Shown here piece by piece: positions 23,620-32,424 of a DNA stretch of 64,000 nt; within the stretch, counting starts at the first letter, position 1; every line of letters starts with the position of its first letter. Below the pieces are notes generated by a model. It was not told where the DNA came from. It searched no databases and saw only the letters and a program-made list of their open reading frames with translations. Source of the stretch: Rhodospirillales bacterium. Lineage in GTDB: Bacteria; Pseudomonadota; Alphaproteobacteria; Kiloniellales; JACOMY01. The DNA is taken from positions 1 through 64,000 of the forward strand of contig JACOMY010000010.1 in the NCBI GenBank assembly GCA_014324045.1, written 5' to 3'. The position numbers and the translations under genes were made by a program.

Positions 23620-25167
23620 ATGCCGAAACAAGAGCCGGGAACAAAGCGCTCCAGCGGCGGTCGTGCCAGGCGGGTCGCTGCGCGCCGTGCGGTCGAGGCC
23701 GAGGTCAATCCCTGCCCGCCCGGCCAGCCTGGCGGGCGCTACCGCCCGCTCAGCGAGCCGGACACGGCCGCGATCCTCGATAGCGCCCTGCGTATCCTGG
23801 CCGAGATCGGATTGGGCACGGTGCCGCAAGTCCTAGCCGAGCGGGCGCTGGAGGCAGGCGCTCAGTTGAGCGGCAGCGGGCGGCTCTGCTTCCCCCGCCC
23901 CCTGGTGGAGGACATCGTCGCCGGCGCCGCCAAGGGCCTCGTCCTGCACGGCCGCGATCCCAAGCACGACATCGAGATTGGCGGCAAGCGCGTCTACTTC
24001 GGCACCGGCGGCGCGGCGGTGCAGACGCTCGACCTCGACAGCGGCCGCTATCGGGCCTCCACCTTGCGCGACCTCTACGACTTTACCCGTCTGATCGACA
24101 GGCTGGAGAATGTCAGCTGGTTTACCCGCTGCTGCATCGCCACCGACGTGGCCGATCCCTTCGATCTGGACGTGAACACGGCCTATGCCCTGCTGGCCGG
24201 CACCAACAAGCCGCTCGGCACCGCCTTCACCCTGGCCGCCCATGTCGAGCCCATCGTCCAGCTCTTCGACTTAGCCCTCGGCGGCGAGGGCCGCTTCCGG
24301 GCGCGTCCCTTCTGCAAGGCACACATCTCGCCGGTGATCTCGCCGCTGCGCTATGGCGAGGATGCGGTCGCAGTGGCGCTGGCCTGCATCCGCTACGGCG
24401 TACCGATCAACGCCATCATTGCTGCACAGTCCGGCGCCACCGCGCCCGCCCCTCCGGCCGGCATGCTGGCCCAGACCACGGCCGAGACTCTTGCCGCGCT
24501 CATCATGGTGAACCTCTTTGCGCCGGGCTATCCCATGATTTTCTCCAACTGGCCCCTGGTCATCGATCTGCGCAGCGGCGCCTTCTCCGGCGGCGGCGGC
24601 GAGGTGTCGGTGATGAACGCGGCCTCAGCGCAGATCTCCAATCACCTGGGCCTGCCCTCGGGCGTCGCCTGCTCCATGTCGGACGCCAAGGCGGTAGACG
24701 CCCAGATGGGCGCGGAGAAGGCTTTGGCAGCGCTGGCCGCCGGCCTGGCCGGCGCCAACATGATCTATGAGTCCTCCGGCATGATGGCGAGCCTGCTGGG
24801 CGTCTCCTTCGAGGCCTTCGTCGCCGACGACGAGATGCTGTCCCACGCCTATCGCGCCATCCGCGGCATCGAGGTGAACGAAGAGACCCTGGGCTTCGAG
24901 GCGATCCGCGAGACGGTCACCGGCGAGGGCCACTTCCTAGGCTCGCCGCACACCATGGCGGCGATGCAGCGCGACTACTACTACCCGAAGCTGGCCGACC
25001 GCGATTCCCCGGCGGTCTGGGACGAGGCCGGCGCTCCCGACCTCTGGTCCAGAGCCAAGGAGAAGGCGCGCGAGGTTCTTGCCAACCACCGCCCGACCTA
25101 TATCCAGCCGGCAGCCGATCGGCAGATTCGCGATCGCTTCAACATCCTCCTTCCCGCCTCCGTTTAG
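23620..25167 (+). CDS. MttB-family (trimethylamine/quaternary amine) methyltransferase, non-pyrrolysine
   Basis: A 515-aa protein of the MttB superfamily. Archaeal MttB reads an internal TAG as pyrrolysine; here the frame has no internal stop. It is therefore of the non-Pyl type, some of which demethylate glycine betaine or related quaternary amines onto a corrinoid protein. Recognisable parts include YFGTGGAAVQTLD (about 126-138), CKAHISPVISPL (about 231-242) and a glycine-rich FSGGGGEVSVMNAA (about 323-336). AAGGAGG precedes the ATG. No corrinoid protein gene is adjacent, so its partner lies elsewhere or the enzyme uses another acceptor. Confidence 0.85.
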   Translation: MPKQEPGTKRSSGGRARRVAARRAVEAEVNPCPPGQPGGRYRPLSEPDTAAILDSALRILAEIGLGTVPQVLAERALEAGAQLSGSGRLCFPRPLVEDIVAGAAKGLVLHGRDPKHDIEIGGKRVYFGTGGAAVQTLDLDSGRYRASTLRDLYDFTRLIDRLENVSWFTRCCIATDVADPFDLDVNTAYALLAGTNKPLGTAFTLAAHVEPIVQLFDLALGGEGRFRARPFCKAHISPVISPLRYGEDAVAVALACIRYGVPINAIIAAQSGATAPAPPAGMLAQTTAETLAALIMVNLFAPGYPMIFSNWPLVIDLRSGAFSGGGGEVSVMNAASAQISNHLGLPSGVACSMSDAKAVDAQMGAEKALAALAAGLAGANMIYESSGMMASLLGVSFEAFVADDEMLSHAYRAIRGIEVNEETLGFEAIRETVTGEGHFLGSPHTMAAMQRDYYYPKLADRDSPAVWDEAGAPDLWSRAKEKAREVLANHRPTYIQPAADRQIRDRFNILLPASV

Positions 25168-25217
25168 GCTATCCGCCCGCTGAGCCGCAGTGCATCTGCA
25201 ATTGACGCCATCCAGAG

Positions 25218-26240
25218 CTAATCCCCCACTGCTATGACCTCCGGCATCGTCGGCGCCAGCGCGGCGAAGCGCGGCAGTACCTGTGCGGCCAGCAGGCAGC
25301 GGCAGTCTGCGGCCAAGCGCTCCGGCAGACGCGCGAGTTCGCCGTCGCGCGCAATCAGGTAGATGCTGCGTGAGACGGTCGGGAAGGGTGAGGGGAAGAC
25401 CTCAAGTCCGGGCAGAAAGCGTTCGGCATCGATCAGGTTCAGGGGCGTGGCCAGGGTCCAGCCATCGGCCTGTGCGACCATGGCGAAGACCGAGCGCGAG
25501 GACTCGAAGGCATAGCGCCGCTCGACCTCCAGCTTCAGGCGCTTCAGGTGCTGGGCCACCAAGCGTCCGATCGGCATAGCCTCGGAGTACTGCACGAAGG
25601 GACGCGCGGCCAGCTGCCGGCGCAGATCCCGCTTGGCGTCGAATAGCCCCTTGGCAGCAACCAAGACCAAGGATTCCCACAGCAACGGCGAGGCACGATA
25701 GGCCTTGGCATTGGCCGGCAGGCTGGCGGAGATCGCAATATCTGCTTCGCGCCGTTCCAACTTTTCTGTAGCCCGGTCGGAGCGGCCGCTATAGGTCTCG
25801 ACGAAGCAATTGCGGAAGGAGTCCTGAAGACTGAGTACCAGCGTCGGCGTCAAGGTCGCATCCAGGTCGTCGATCACGGCAAGCGACAGCCTCGGCAAGA
25901 CAGCGAGGTTGCGCTCGGCCAGTTCGGCCTGAGCCTCTGAGACCGCATCCAAAATGCGATGGGCGTGAAGGCGCAGGATCTGTCCGGCCGGGGTCAGGCT
26001 GACCGGACGCGAGCGCCGGTCGAAGAGCTTAGCCCCCACCGCCTGCTCCAACGCGGTGATCTGCTGGGAAACACCGGACGGACTGCCGCCGATCTGTGCC
26101 GCCGCACTACCGACGGAGCCCGTCTCTTCCAAGGCCACGAAGACGCGCAGCCCGCGCAAGGTCAGTTCGGGACTGACCTTAGTGTATGCATGCGCTGCTG
26201 GGATTTGCGCGTGCGCTGCCGGGATCGGAGCGTCAGACAT
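25218..26240 (-). CDS. LysR-family transcriptional regulator
   Basis: The 340-aa regulator has an N-terminal winged HTH (about 28-85) with SVGSAAAQIGGSPSGVSQQI followed by LEQAVGAKLFDRRSRPVSLT. A periplasmic-binding-like effector domain occupies about 110-310. The first 27 residues form an unusual extension with a repeated PAAHA unit, mirrored by a repeat in the DNA. It is convergent with the MttB-like gene. It may control that gene, the flavoprotein gene or the BMC operon, since no other regulator is nearby. Confidence 0.85.
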   Translation of the reverse strand: MSDAPIPAAHAQIPAAHAYTKVSPELTLRGLRVFVALEETGSVGSAAAQIGGSPSGVSQQITALEQAVGAKLFDRRSRPVSLTPAGQILRLHAHRILDAVSEAQAELAERNLAVLPRLSLAVIDDLDATLTPTLVLSLQDSFRNCFVETYSGRSDRATEKLERREADIAISASLPANAKAYRASPLLWESLVLVAAKGLFDAKRDLRRQLAARPFVQYSEAMPIGRLVAQHLKRLKLEVERRYAFESSRSVFAMVAQADGWTLATPLNLIDAERFLPGLEVFPSPFPTVSRSIYLIARDGELARLPERLAADCRCLLAAQVLPRFAALAPTMPEVIAVGD

Positions 26241-26480
26241 GGCTCAGAGAGGACTTCATAGTGGGCCATCGTCGCCCGCCGACATCGGGGCCGCAAGCCC
26301 ATGCCTTAGCGATTGCCCCAAGGCGCGGGTCAGCTCGGTCTCGGCGGCCTGGCAGCAGCCGACAGATCCGCTGACTTTTCGGCAAACGACCACGTTCTTG
26401 CCATGGTGCCTTGCGGGCGCCGCATTCGCGACTAGTTTCCTGACAACTGCGCTGCGAAAACCATAGGAAAAGGACCGCCG

Positions 26481-28676
26481 ATGCTCGGCCTCAAGGCTCT
26501 TGTCGCATTGATGATTCTATCGCTCCTTGCCGGCCCCAGCCTGGCAGCACAGTCGGAAACGGCTGGGACCGAGCGTGTACAAGTGCGGCTCTTGAGCGAT
26601 CGAGCCGGCGTAGTGCCGGGAAAAGCCTTCACATTGGCCCTGGAGCAGAACATCGTTCCCGGCTGGCATACCTATTGGCTGAACCCGGGCGACAGCGGCC
26701 TGCCGACGGAAATCGACTGGCAGCTGCCGGAGGGCGCGCGGGCGGGCCCAATCCTCTGGCCCCATCCCCATCGCTTCGATGTCGGACCGATCACCAACTA
26801 CGGTTTCTCCGACCGAGTGGCGCTCTTGAGCGAGATCGTCCCGCCAGAGAACCTACAGCCGGGCGACAGCTTCCCGATCCGCGCCCAAGTCCGCTGGCTG
26901 GTCTGCGAGGAGATCTGCATTCCCGAAGAGGCGGAGTTAGCGCTAACCTTGCCAGCGGTCGCCACGCTGGGCGAGGCCGTCCAGCATCCCGCCTTGGAGG
27001 CCGCGCGCAGCGACATCCCGGTCGCCAGCCCCTGGGCAAGTGTAACACGGCAAGCCGGCGAGCGGGTGGAACTGCACCTGGATCTGCCGCCCGCGACCTT
27101 GGATTCTGTGATAGAGGCGGCCTTCTTCCCGGATGCTTGGGGACAGATCCTCCACTCCGGCGAACAGAGGCTGTGGACGGGGCAGTCCGGACTGGTGCTG
27201 TCACTGGAGCCCGACACCGGCTTCGATCCCAGCCGGACTCCGCTGCGCGGGGTCTTGGTCCTGACCGAACGGCTGGCCGACGGCAGCGAGAGCCATCGAG
27301 CGCTCACGCTAGAGGCCAAGATCGAGCAGGGGGCCATGTCGACAGCCACCGCAACCGAAGCCGGCGGGACCTTGAGCGCCTTGCCCCTCGGCACCGCCGC
27401 GCGCTTCTCCGATGTCGGCTTCTTACCGGCCCTGCTCTTCGCGCTACTCGGCGGGATCGTTCTGAATCTCATGCCTTGCGTCTTCCCGGTGCTCTCGATC
27501 AAGATCCTCTCGCTCAGCCAACAGCTGGGCGGCGACCGACGGCACATGCGCCGGCACGGCTTCGTCTACACCTTAGGTGTCCTGGTCAGCTTCGCAGCGG
27601 TCGGCGGCTTGCTGCTCAGCCTGCGAGCGGGCGGCGAGGCGCTGGGCTGGGGCTTCCAATTCCAGTCGCCGACCTTCGTCCTGCTGATGGCCCTGCTGTT
27701 CTTCGCCCTGGGGCTGATGCTGAGCGGCGTCTTTAGCTTGGGCAGCGCACTGATCGGTATCGGCGCCGGATTGGGCGACAAACCCGGTCTCTCCGGCAGC
27801 TTCTTCACCGGCGTGCTGGCGACCTTGGCCGCCACGCCCTGCACAGCGCCCTTCATGGGCGCGGCGATCGGCTTCGCCGTGACGGCAAGCCCGCCGCTGG
27901 CCATGGCGGTCTTCCTGTCCCTGGGCCTGGGGTTGGCCCTGCCCTACCTGCTGCTCACCCTGATGCCACAGGCCCTGCGCTGGCTGCCGAAGCCGGGGGC
28001 CTGGATGGAGCGGCTGAAGCAACTGCTTGCCTTCCCTCTGTTCGGGGCCGCGATCTGGCTGGTCTGGGTGCTGGCGCTGCAAAGCGGTGCCGACGGCGTG
28101 TTGGCGGTGCTGGCCGCCATGCTGGTGCTGGCCTTCGCCGCCTGGCTGTTTCAGGCGACGCGCGGACTGAAGAGGACCGGCCGGCTTGCCGCCACAGCCA
28201 GTGCCGTTTTATTGCTGTTGGCGAGCGTCTTCGCCGCACCTGGCCTGCTACCCGCACGCACCACGGCGGTCGCCAGCGCCGTGAGCGACGGCTCGATCGA
28301 GAGCAAGCCCTTCAGTCCGGAAAGGGTGGCCGCGCTGCGCGCCGAGGGGCAACCGGTCTTCGTGAACTTCACCGCAGCCTGGTGCATTACCTGCCTGGTC
28401 AACGAAGAGATCGCCTTCAGAGACGAAGAGGTCGCCCGGGCCTTTGCCGACGCCGAGGTCACCTACCTCAAGGCCGACTGGACCAATCGAGATCCCGTGA
28501 TCGCCGAGGCCTTGGCCGCCTATGGCCGTTCCGGCGTACCGCTCTATCTTTTGTATCCAGCAGGCGGCGGCGAAGCTGCCGTGCTACCCCAGATCCTAAC
28601 CGTCGGCGGCGTTTTGGAGGCCCTGCAGGCGGCCAGCAACAGACCGCCGCTGCGGCAGGCCGGTGCGATGCAATAG
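26481..28676 (+). CDS. DsbD/ScsB-family thiol:disulfide interchange protein
   Basis: A 731-aa inner-membrane protein. A signal peptide (1-22) is followed by a periplasmic DsbD-alpha-like domain with a CEEIC cysteine pair near 139-143. About eight TM helices (roughly 310-600) contain conserved Cys residues (NLMPCVFPVLSIKI and ATPCTAPFMGAAIGF). The C-terminal thioredoxin domain has WCITC near 634-638. It carries electrons from cytoplasmic thioredoxin to periplasmic thiols. AAAGGA precedes the ATG. The secreted redoxin gene follows 19 bp after the stop and may be a client. Confidence 0.9.
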   Translation: MLGLKALVALMILSLLAGPSLAAQSETAGTERVQVRLLSDRAGVVPGKAFTLALEQNIVPGWHTYWLNPGDSGLPTEIDWQLPEGARAGPILWPHPHRFDVGPITNYGFSDRVALLSEIVPPENLQPGDSFPIRAQVRWLVCEEICIPEEAELALTLPAVATLGEAVQHPALEAARSDIPVASPWASVTRQAGERVELHLDLPPATLDSVIEAAFFPDAWGQILHSGEQRLWTGQSGLVLSLEPDTGFDPSRTPLRGVLVLTERLADGSESHRALTLEAKIEQGAMSTATATEAGGTLSALPLGTAARFSDVGFLPALLFALLGGIVLNLMPCVFPVLSIKILSLSQQLGGDRRHMRRHGFVYTLGVLVSFAAVGGLLLSLRAGGEALGWGFQFQSPTFVLLMALLFFALGLMLSGVFSLGSALIGIGAGLGDKPGLSGSFFTGVLATLAATPCTAPFMGAAIGFAVTASPPLAMAVFLSLGLGLALPYLLLTLMPQALRWLPKPGAWMERLKQLLAFPLFGAAIWLVWVLALQSGADGVLAVLAAMLVLAFAAWLFQATRGLKRTGRLAATASAVLLLLASVFAAPGLLPARTTAVASAVSDGSIESKPFSPERVAALRAEGQPVFVNFTAAWCITCLVNEEIAFRDEEVARAFADAEVTYLKADWTNRDPVIAEALAAYGRSGVPLYLLYPAGGGEAAVLPQILTVGGVLEALQAASNRPPLRQAGAMQ

Positions 28677-28695
28677 CAAGAAGGAGTTACGTGTC

Positions 28696-29316
28696 ATGTC
28701 CAAGCTGATGCGCTTCGCCGCCGCTGCGGCATTCTCCCTCGTTTCCTTGACCGGTCTCGACGCCGCCCCCGCCGTGAATCAGCCGGCACCCGGTTTCACG
28801 GCGACGACGGCCAAGGGCGAGACCCTCAGCCTGGAGGACCTGGCCGGCAAGACCGTCATCCTGGAGTGGACCAACCACCTATGCCCCTTCGTCGGTAAGC
28901 ACTACGGCTCCGGCAACATGCAGGCTCTGCAGCAGGAGATGACGGAGAAGGACATCGTCTGGCTGCAGGTAATCTCCTCCGCGCCCGGCAAGCAGGGCTA
29001 TGTCGAGGGCCCGGAAGCCATCGTGCTGAATAAAGGGCGCAGCGCACGGCCGAGCGGCACGCTGCTGGACCCGGCCGGCACCTTGGGCCGGGCCTATGCC
29101 GCGCTTGTGACGCCGCAGATGTATATCATCGATCCGCAGGGAAGCTTGCTCTACACGGGCGGGATCGACTCCATCCCCTCGGCCAATCCGGCCGACATTC
29201 CCAGTGCCACCAACTATGTCCGCGAGGCTATGACGGCCATCGAAGCCGGCAAGCCCGTACCCAACCCCGTCACCCGCGCTTACGGCTGCACGGTCAAATA
29301 TGCGCCTTCTTCCTGA
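28696..29316 (+). CDS. Secreted thioredoxin-fold/redoxin (AhpC-TSA-like) protein
   Basis: A 206-aa protein with a signal peptide (1-22) and a redoxin domain. It has a single peroxidatic-type Cys in HLCPFVGKHYGSGNMQ (near 60-75) and a terminal Cys in YGCTVKY. The ATG at 28696 is chosen because AAGGAG precedes it. It is cotranscribed with the DsbD-like gene, which probably keeps it reduced in the periplasm. It may be a peroxiredoxin or a thiol carrier; no partner is visible. Confidence 0.82.
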   Translation: MSKLMRFAAAAAFSLVSLTGLDAAPAVNQPAPGFTATTAKGETLSLEDLAGKTVILEWTNHLCPFVGKHYGSGNMQALQQEMTEKDIVWLQVISSAPGKQGYVEGPEAIVLNKGRSARPSGTLLDPAGTLGRAYAALVTPQMYIIDPQGSLLYTGGIDSIPSANPADIPSATNYVREAMTAIEAGKPVPNPVTRAYGCTVKYAPSS

Positions 29317-29417
29317 AGGCCCGGCCCGATCCAAAGACGCCGTCGGCATTGCCGACAGGAAAGTGCAAGCTGCCGCCTCAAGGGTGCCGCCGGTATGGCC
29401 GGCCTCCCGGCAGGGCC

Positions 29418-30353
29418 TCACCTTAAGCCCAGAAGGACCATCGGATCGGCATCGGGATCCTCGAACAGCGGTGCCAGGCGGTAGTCCACCTCCGTAGACG
29501 GCACAAAGGGTGTGCGCCCGCCTTCGTACAAGTGCGTGAGTTCGCCCAGGTAGATCTCCTCGCCGATCAGGTAGCAATCGACTCGGATATGCCGAAAGGC
29601 CTGGGCCAGGTTCCGTGCAACGGCCAGCAAGCGCCCAAGATTGGCAGGGGGGAGTACCTCGTCCCGGTGGAGGGGGAGCTTAGTACAGAAGCCCAGCCAC
29701 ACCCAGTCGATACTGTAGAAGGCTTGCGCGTGCGTTCCGAAGCGGTCGAGGTCCACCTGAATCAGCTTCGGTTCGCCGAAGAAGCAGAAAAGCTTATAGT
29801 CCTGCGGGATTCTGCCGTCGGCGTCGATCAGCAGTTCCTCGACGATGACCTTACGGTCCAGATGGCGGTAGTTGGGCTCGCGCGTCGAGCGATAGTGACT
29901 GCTGTGCAGCATACGGACGATGCGGTCTCTATCCAGGCTGCCTCCGCGATGTAGGACCACCTCGCCACTACTATGCGTCCCCTTGATCGCGCAGGGCACC
30001 GGGAAGTCGAAAGCCGCGATTTCTTCCCTACTGCGCAGCACGCCGTAGGTCGCCGGGAGCTTCAGACTAGGTTCGATGCCTTTGACGTAGATCTTGGCCA
30101 ACGCCTTGTCCGTGACGAAGGCCTTAAGTACAGCATCGCGCTTCTCGAAAAGAATCTTGATCGAGTAATCGGAGAAGCGCTGCGGCTTGTCTGTCCTGGG
30201 CCAGCGCCTACCCTCCCAGAGCACCATGAACTTTAGATAGAGTTCGTCGCGCCGTCCGGGTGCAAAAACCCGAGCTAACAGGTCAACCAGATCGCGGGCA
30301 AGGAAGATCGCCCGCTTTCGGCTCTTGATCTTGAAGCGTTCGAGCGGTGACAT
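29418..30353 (-). CDS. TupA-like ATP-grasp protein
   Basis: A 311-aa protein resembling the TupA-like ATP-grasp family. The ATP-grasp core has CAIKGTHSSGEVVLHRG (about 116-132), VIVEELL (about 163-169) and a YKLFCFFGEPKLIQVDLDRF segment near 179-198. Such proteins lie in teichuronopeptide and capsule or exopolysaccharide loci and are thought to ligate amino acids to sugars. Here it stands alone between unrelated genes. A GTG two codons earlier is an alternative start. Confidence 0.75.
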   Translation of the reverse strand: MSPLERFKIKSRKRAIFLARDLVDLLARVFAPGRRDELYLKFMVLWEGRRWPRTDKPQRFSDYSIKILFEKRDAVLKAFVTDKALAKIYVKGIEPSLKLPATYGVLRSREEIAAFDFPVPCAIKGTHSSGEVVLHRGGSLDRDRIVRMLHSSHYRSTREPNYRHLDRKVIVEELLIDADGRIPQDYKLFCFFGEPKLIQVDLDRFGTHAQAFYSIDWVWLGFCTKLPLHRDEVLPPANLGRLLAVARNLAQAFRHIRVDCYLIGEEIYLGELTHLYEGGRTPFVPSTEVDYRLAPLFEDPDADPMVLLGLR

Positions 30354-30565
30354 AGGCACCTTGCCTCCGGCGGATTAACATCCAGGATGCGCCGGCAGCC
30401 TAGCAGAGCAAGCCGCAACCGTCGCGAGAATATAGCATAGGACGACGGCAAGGGCTCAATTCGGCACCATCGCTTGCGGTCGGCGACGGGCCGCCTTTAC
30501 CGGTGCTTTGCCGTGGTACAGCGTCGGCCTTGCGGTCATGCCACGGCAGGGCTGAAGTGACTGCC

Positions 30566-31468
30566 ATGGAAAAGAACGAGAGCCTTGGCTACTTCTTGGG
30601 GTTTGTTGGCGTTCTGGCCTTCAGCCTGACCCTCCCGGCGACGCGTGTCGCGGTGACCGTCATGCCACCGGCCATGGTCGGGCTGGGCCGTGCGCTGGTC
30701 GCCGCCGCTGCAGCCGCGCTGTTCTTGGCTGTCCTTCGGCCGCGCCGGCCGCGGGGACGCCAGTGGGCGAGCCTGGCGGTCGTGGCCGCTGGGGTCGTCT
30801 TCGGCTTCCCCTTCCTCAGCGCCTGGGCCATGCAGCAGCTGCCGTCCAGCCACGGCGCCATCGTTCTGGCCTTGCTGCCCTTGGCAACAGCGCTGTTCGG
30901 AGCGCTGCGCGGCGGGGAGCGGCCGTCGATGGCCTTCTGGCTGGTCTCCATCCTTGGCAGTCTCGTCGTCATCGCCTTCGCTCTCAGCCGCGGAGCCGGC
31001 AGTCTGCAGCTTGCCGATCTCGCTTTGGTCGCCGCGGTCCTCTCGGCCAGTCTCGGCTATGCGGAGGGCGCGCGTCTGACCCAAAGCCTGGGCGGCTGGC
31101 AGGTTATCTCCTGGGCGTTGGTGCTGTCCTGCCCCCTCCTGCTTCCACCGGTTCTGCTCACCTTCGACCAGGTGCCTTGGAGCCAACTGGATTGGCGAAT
31201 CTGGCTCTCTTTCCTCTATGTCGCCCTCGTCAGCCAGTACTTGGCCTTCTTCGCCTGGTATCTCGGCATGGCCTTAGGCGGTGTGGCCAAGGTCGGCCAG
31301 CTGCAGCTGTTGCAGACCTTCCTGACCTTGGGCTTCTCTTGGCTCCTTTTGGGCGAGGTCATCGATCTGGAGACGCTGCTCTTCGCACTCGCGGTCTTTA
31401 TCTGTGTCGCCTGGAGCAAACAGTTGAAGGTCACCCGTCCGACGGCTCCGCCACATTCTCAGCGATAA
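30566..31468 (+). CDS. EamA/DMT-family transporter
   Basis: A 300-aa membrane protein with about ten TM helices in two EamA repeats. The first repeat begins YFLGFVGVLAFSLTLPATR and the second around residue 155. Family members export metabolites such as amino acids. The substrate is unknown. The ATG at 30566 is preferred over 30503, which would add 21 non-membrane residues. Confidence 0.8.
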   Translation: MEKNESLGYFLGFVGVLAFSLTLPATRVAVTVMPPAMVGLGRALVAAAAAALFLAVLRPRRPRGRQWASLAVVAAGVVFGFPFLSAWAMQQLPSSHGAIVLALLPLATALFGALRGGERPSMAFWLVSILGSLVVIAFALSRGAGSLQLADLALVAAVLSASLGYAEGARLTQSLGGWQVISWALVLSCPLLLPPVLLTFDQVPWSQLDWRIWLSFLYVALVSQYLAFFAWYLGMALGGVAKVGQLQLLQTFLTLGFSWLLLGEVIDLETLLFALAVFICVAWSKQLKVTRPTAPPHSQR

Positions 31469-31622
31469 GCGCAGCATCTTCGGCGCACAGGAACCGGCCC
31501 CGGGCCAACCTTAGGCAGACGCAAGACTGGGCGTCGGGTTCCGGCTTGACATACTCTTCTGCGACAGGCTGTCGGCGGGAGAGCACGCTGCGATGCAGGT
31601 CAACCAGGAGGGTCTCGTGCAA
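31431..31622 (-). CDS. Possible small protein or gene remnant
   Basis: A 63-aa frame opposite the end of the EamA gene. The coding-like sequence continues upstream (minus strand) to a stop near 31683 without an ATG, and the only start is TTG. No family was recognised and no good ribosome site is present. It may be the tail of a decayed gene. Confidence 0.25.
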   Translation of the reverse strand: MHETLLVDLHRSVLSRRQPVAEEYVKPEPDAQSCVCLRLARGRFLCAEDAALIAENVAEPSDG

Positions 31623-31745
31623 TTGAAAGATCAGCCCGATCTGGTGCAGCCTGTCGAAGTCATGGCCTGGGTCATCTGCCTAAGATCGAGCGCCACCACG
31701 GCAACAAAGTGGCGTTTTGCCAGACAACCCAAGTGTTAGCCCCTA

Positions 31746-32375
31746 TCACAGCTGCGGCAGCCCCGGATGGCGATAGGCGTGCCAAAGGAAACGCGCCGCG
31801 GCGGAGCGGTGCGGGCGCCAGGCCTCGGCCAAGGCCCGCAGGCTCTTGTCGTCGGGCCGCTCGGCCAGGCCCATCATCCGCTGGGCGGCGACCTGCAGGG
31901 CCAGGTCGCCCGCCGGCATAATGTCCGGACGATCGAGGGAGAAAAGCAGATAGATTTCCGCCGACCAGCGCCCAATGCCCTTGGCCGCGGTCAAATGCGC
32001 GATCGCTGCCTCGTCCTCCATCTCGGCCAAGGCGGCAAGGTCGAGGCGGCGACTGCGCAGATCCTCCGCCAGGGCGCGCGCGTAGCGCATCTTGGCCCGC
32101 GACAAACCGGCGGCGATCAGATCCGTATCGGCCAGTCTGAGAAAGGCGGCCGGCGTCGCCCGCGGCAGCCGTTCCTTCAAACGCAGGAGAATCGCCGCCG
32201 CAGAGGCGGCCGAGACCTGCTGTGCCACGATGATACGCAGCAAGCCGGGAAAGCCGGCCGGACTCTTGCGGCGCGGCGGCAATCCGCAGTCGGCCACGGC
32301 CTTGGCCAGATGGCGGTCGCGCGCGGCGAGCAAGGTCAGGGGCGCTTCCAGCGCCAGATCGGGAGGCTTTGCCAT
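31746..32375 (-). CDS. DNA-3-methyladenine glycosylase II-like (HhH-GPD) base-excision enzyme
   Basis: A 209-aa protein with the HhH-GPD motif: IIVAQQVSAASAAAI (about 47-61), hairpin LTAAKGIGRWSAEIYLLF (about 131-148) and catalytic Asp in MPAGDLALQ (about 157). It removes alkylated purines. The ATG at 32375 is used because the longer frame would run into the divergent gluQ gene. The spacing of 49 bp suggests a shared promoter region. Confidence 0.85.
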   Translation of the reverse strand: MAKPPDLALEAPLTLLAARDRHLAKAVADCGLPPRRKSPAGFPGLLRIIVAQQVSAASAAAILLRLKERLPRATPAAFLRLADTDLIAAGLSRAKMRYARALAEDLRSRRLDLAALAEMEDEAAIAHLTAAKGIGRWSAEIYLLFSLDRPDIMPAGDLALQVAAQRMMGLAERPDDKSLRALAEAWRPHRSAAARFLWHAYRHPGLPQL

Positions 32376-32424
32376 GACGCCTCTGCCATAGCGAAACCCG
32401 GCGCCGGACGATAGCCTCGTGCGC

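Noticed and set aside
23620-25167. Pyrrolysine-containing MttB
   Set aside because: The frame is open throughout with no in-frame TAG and no pyl genes are nearby, so it is the non-Pyl type.
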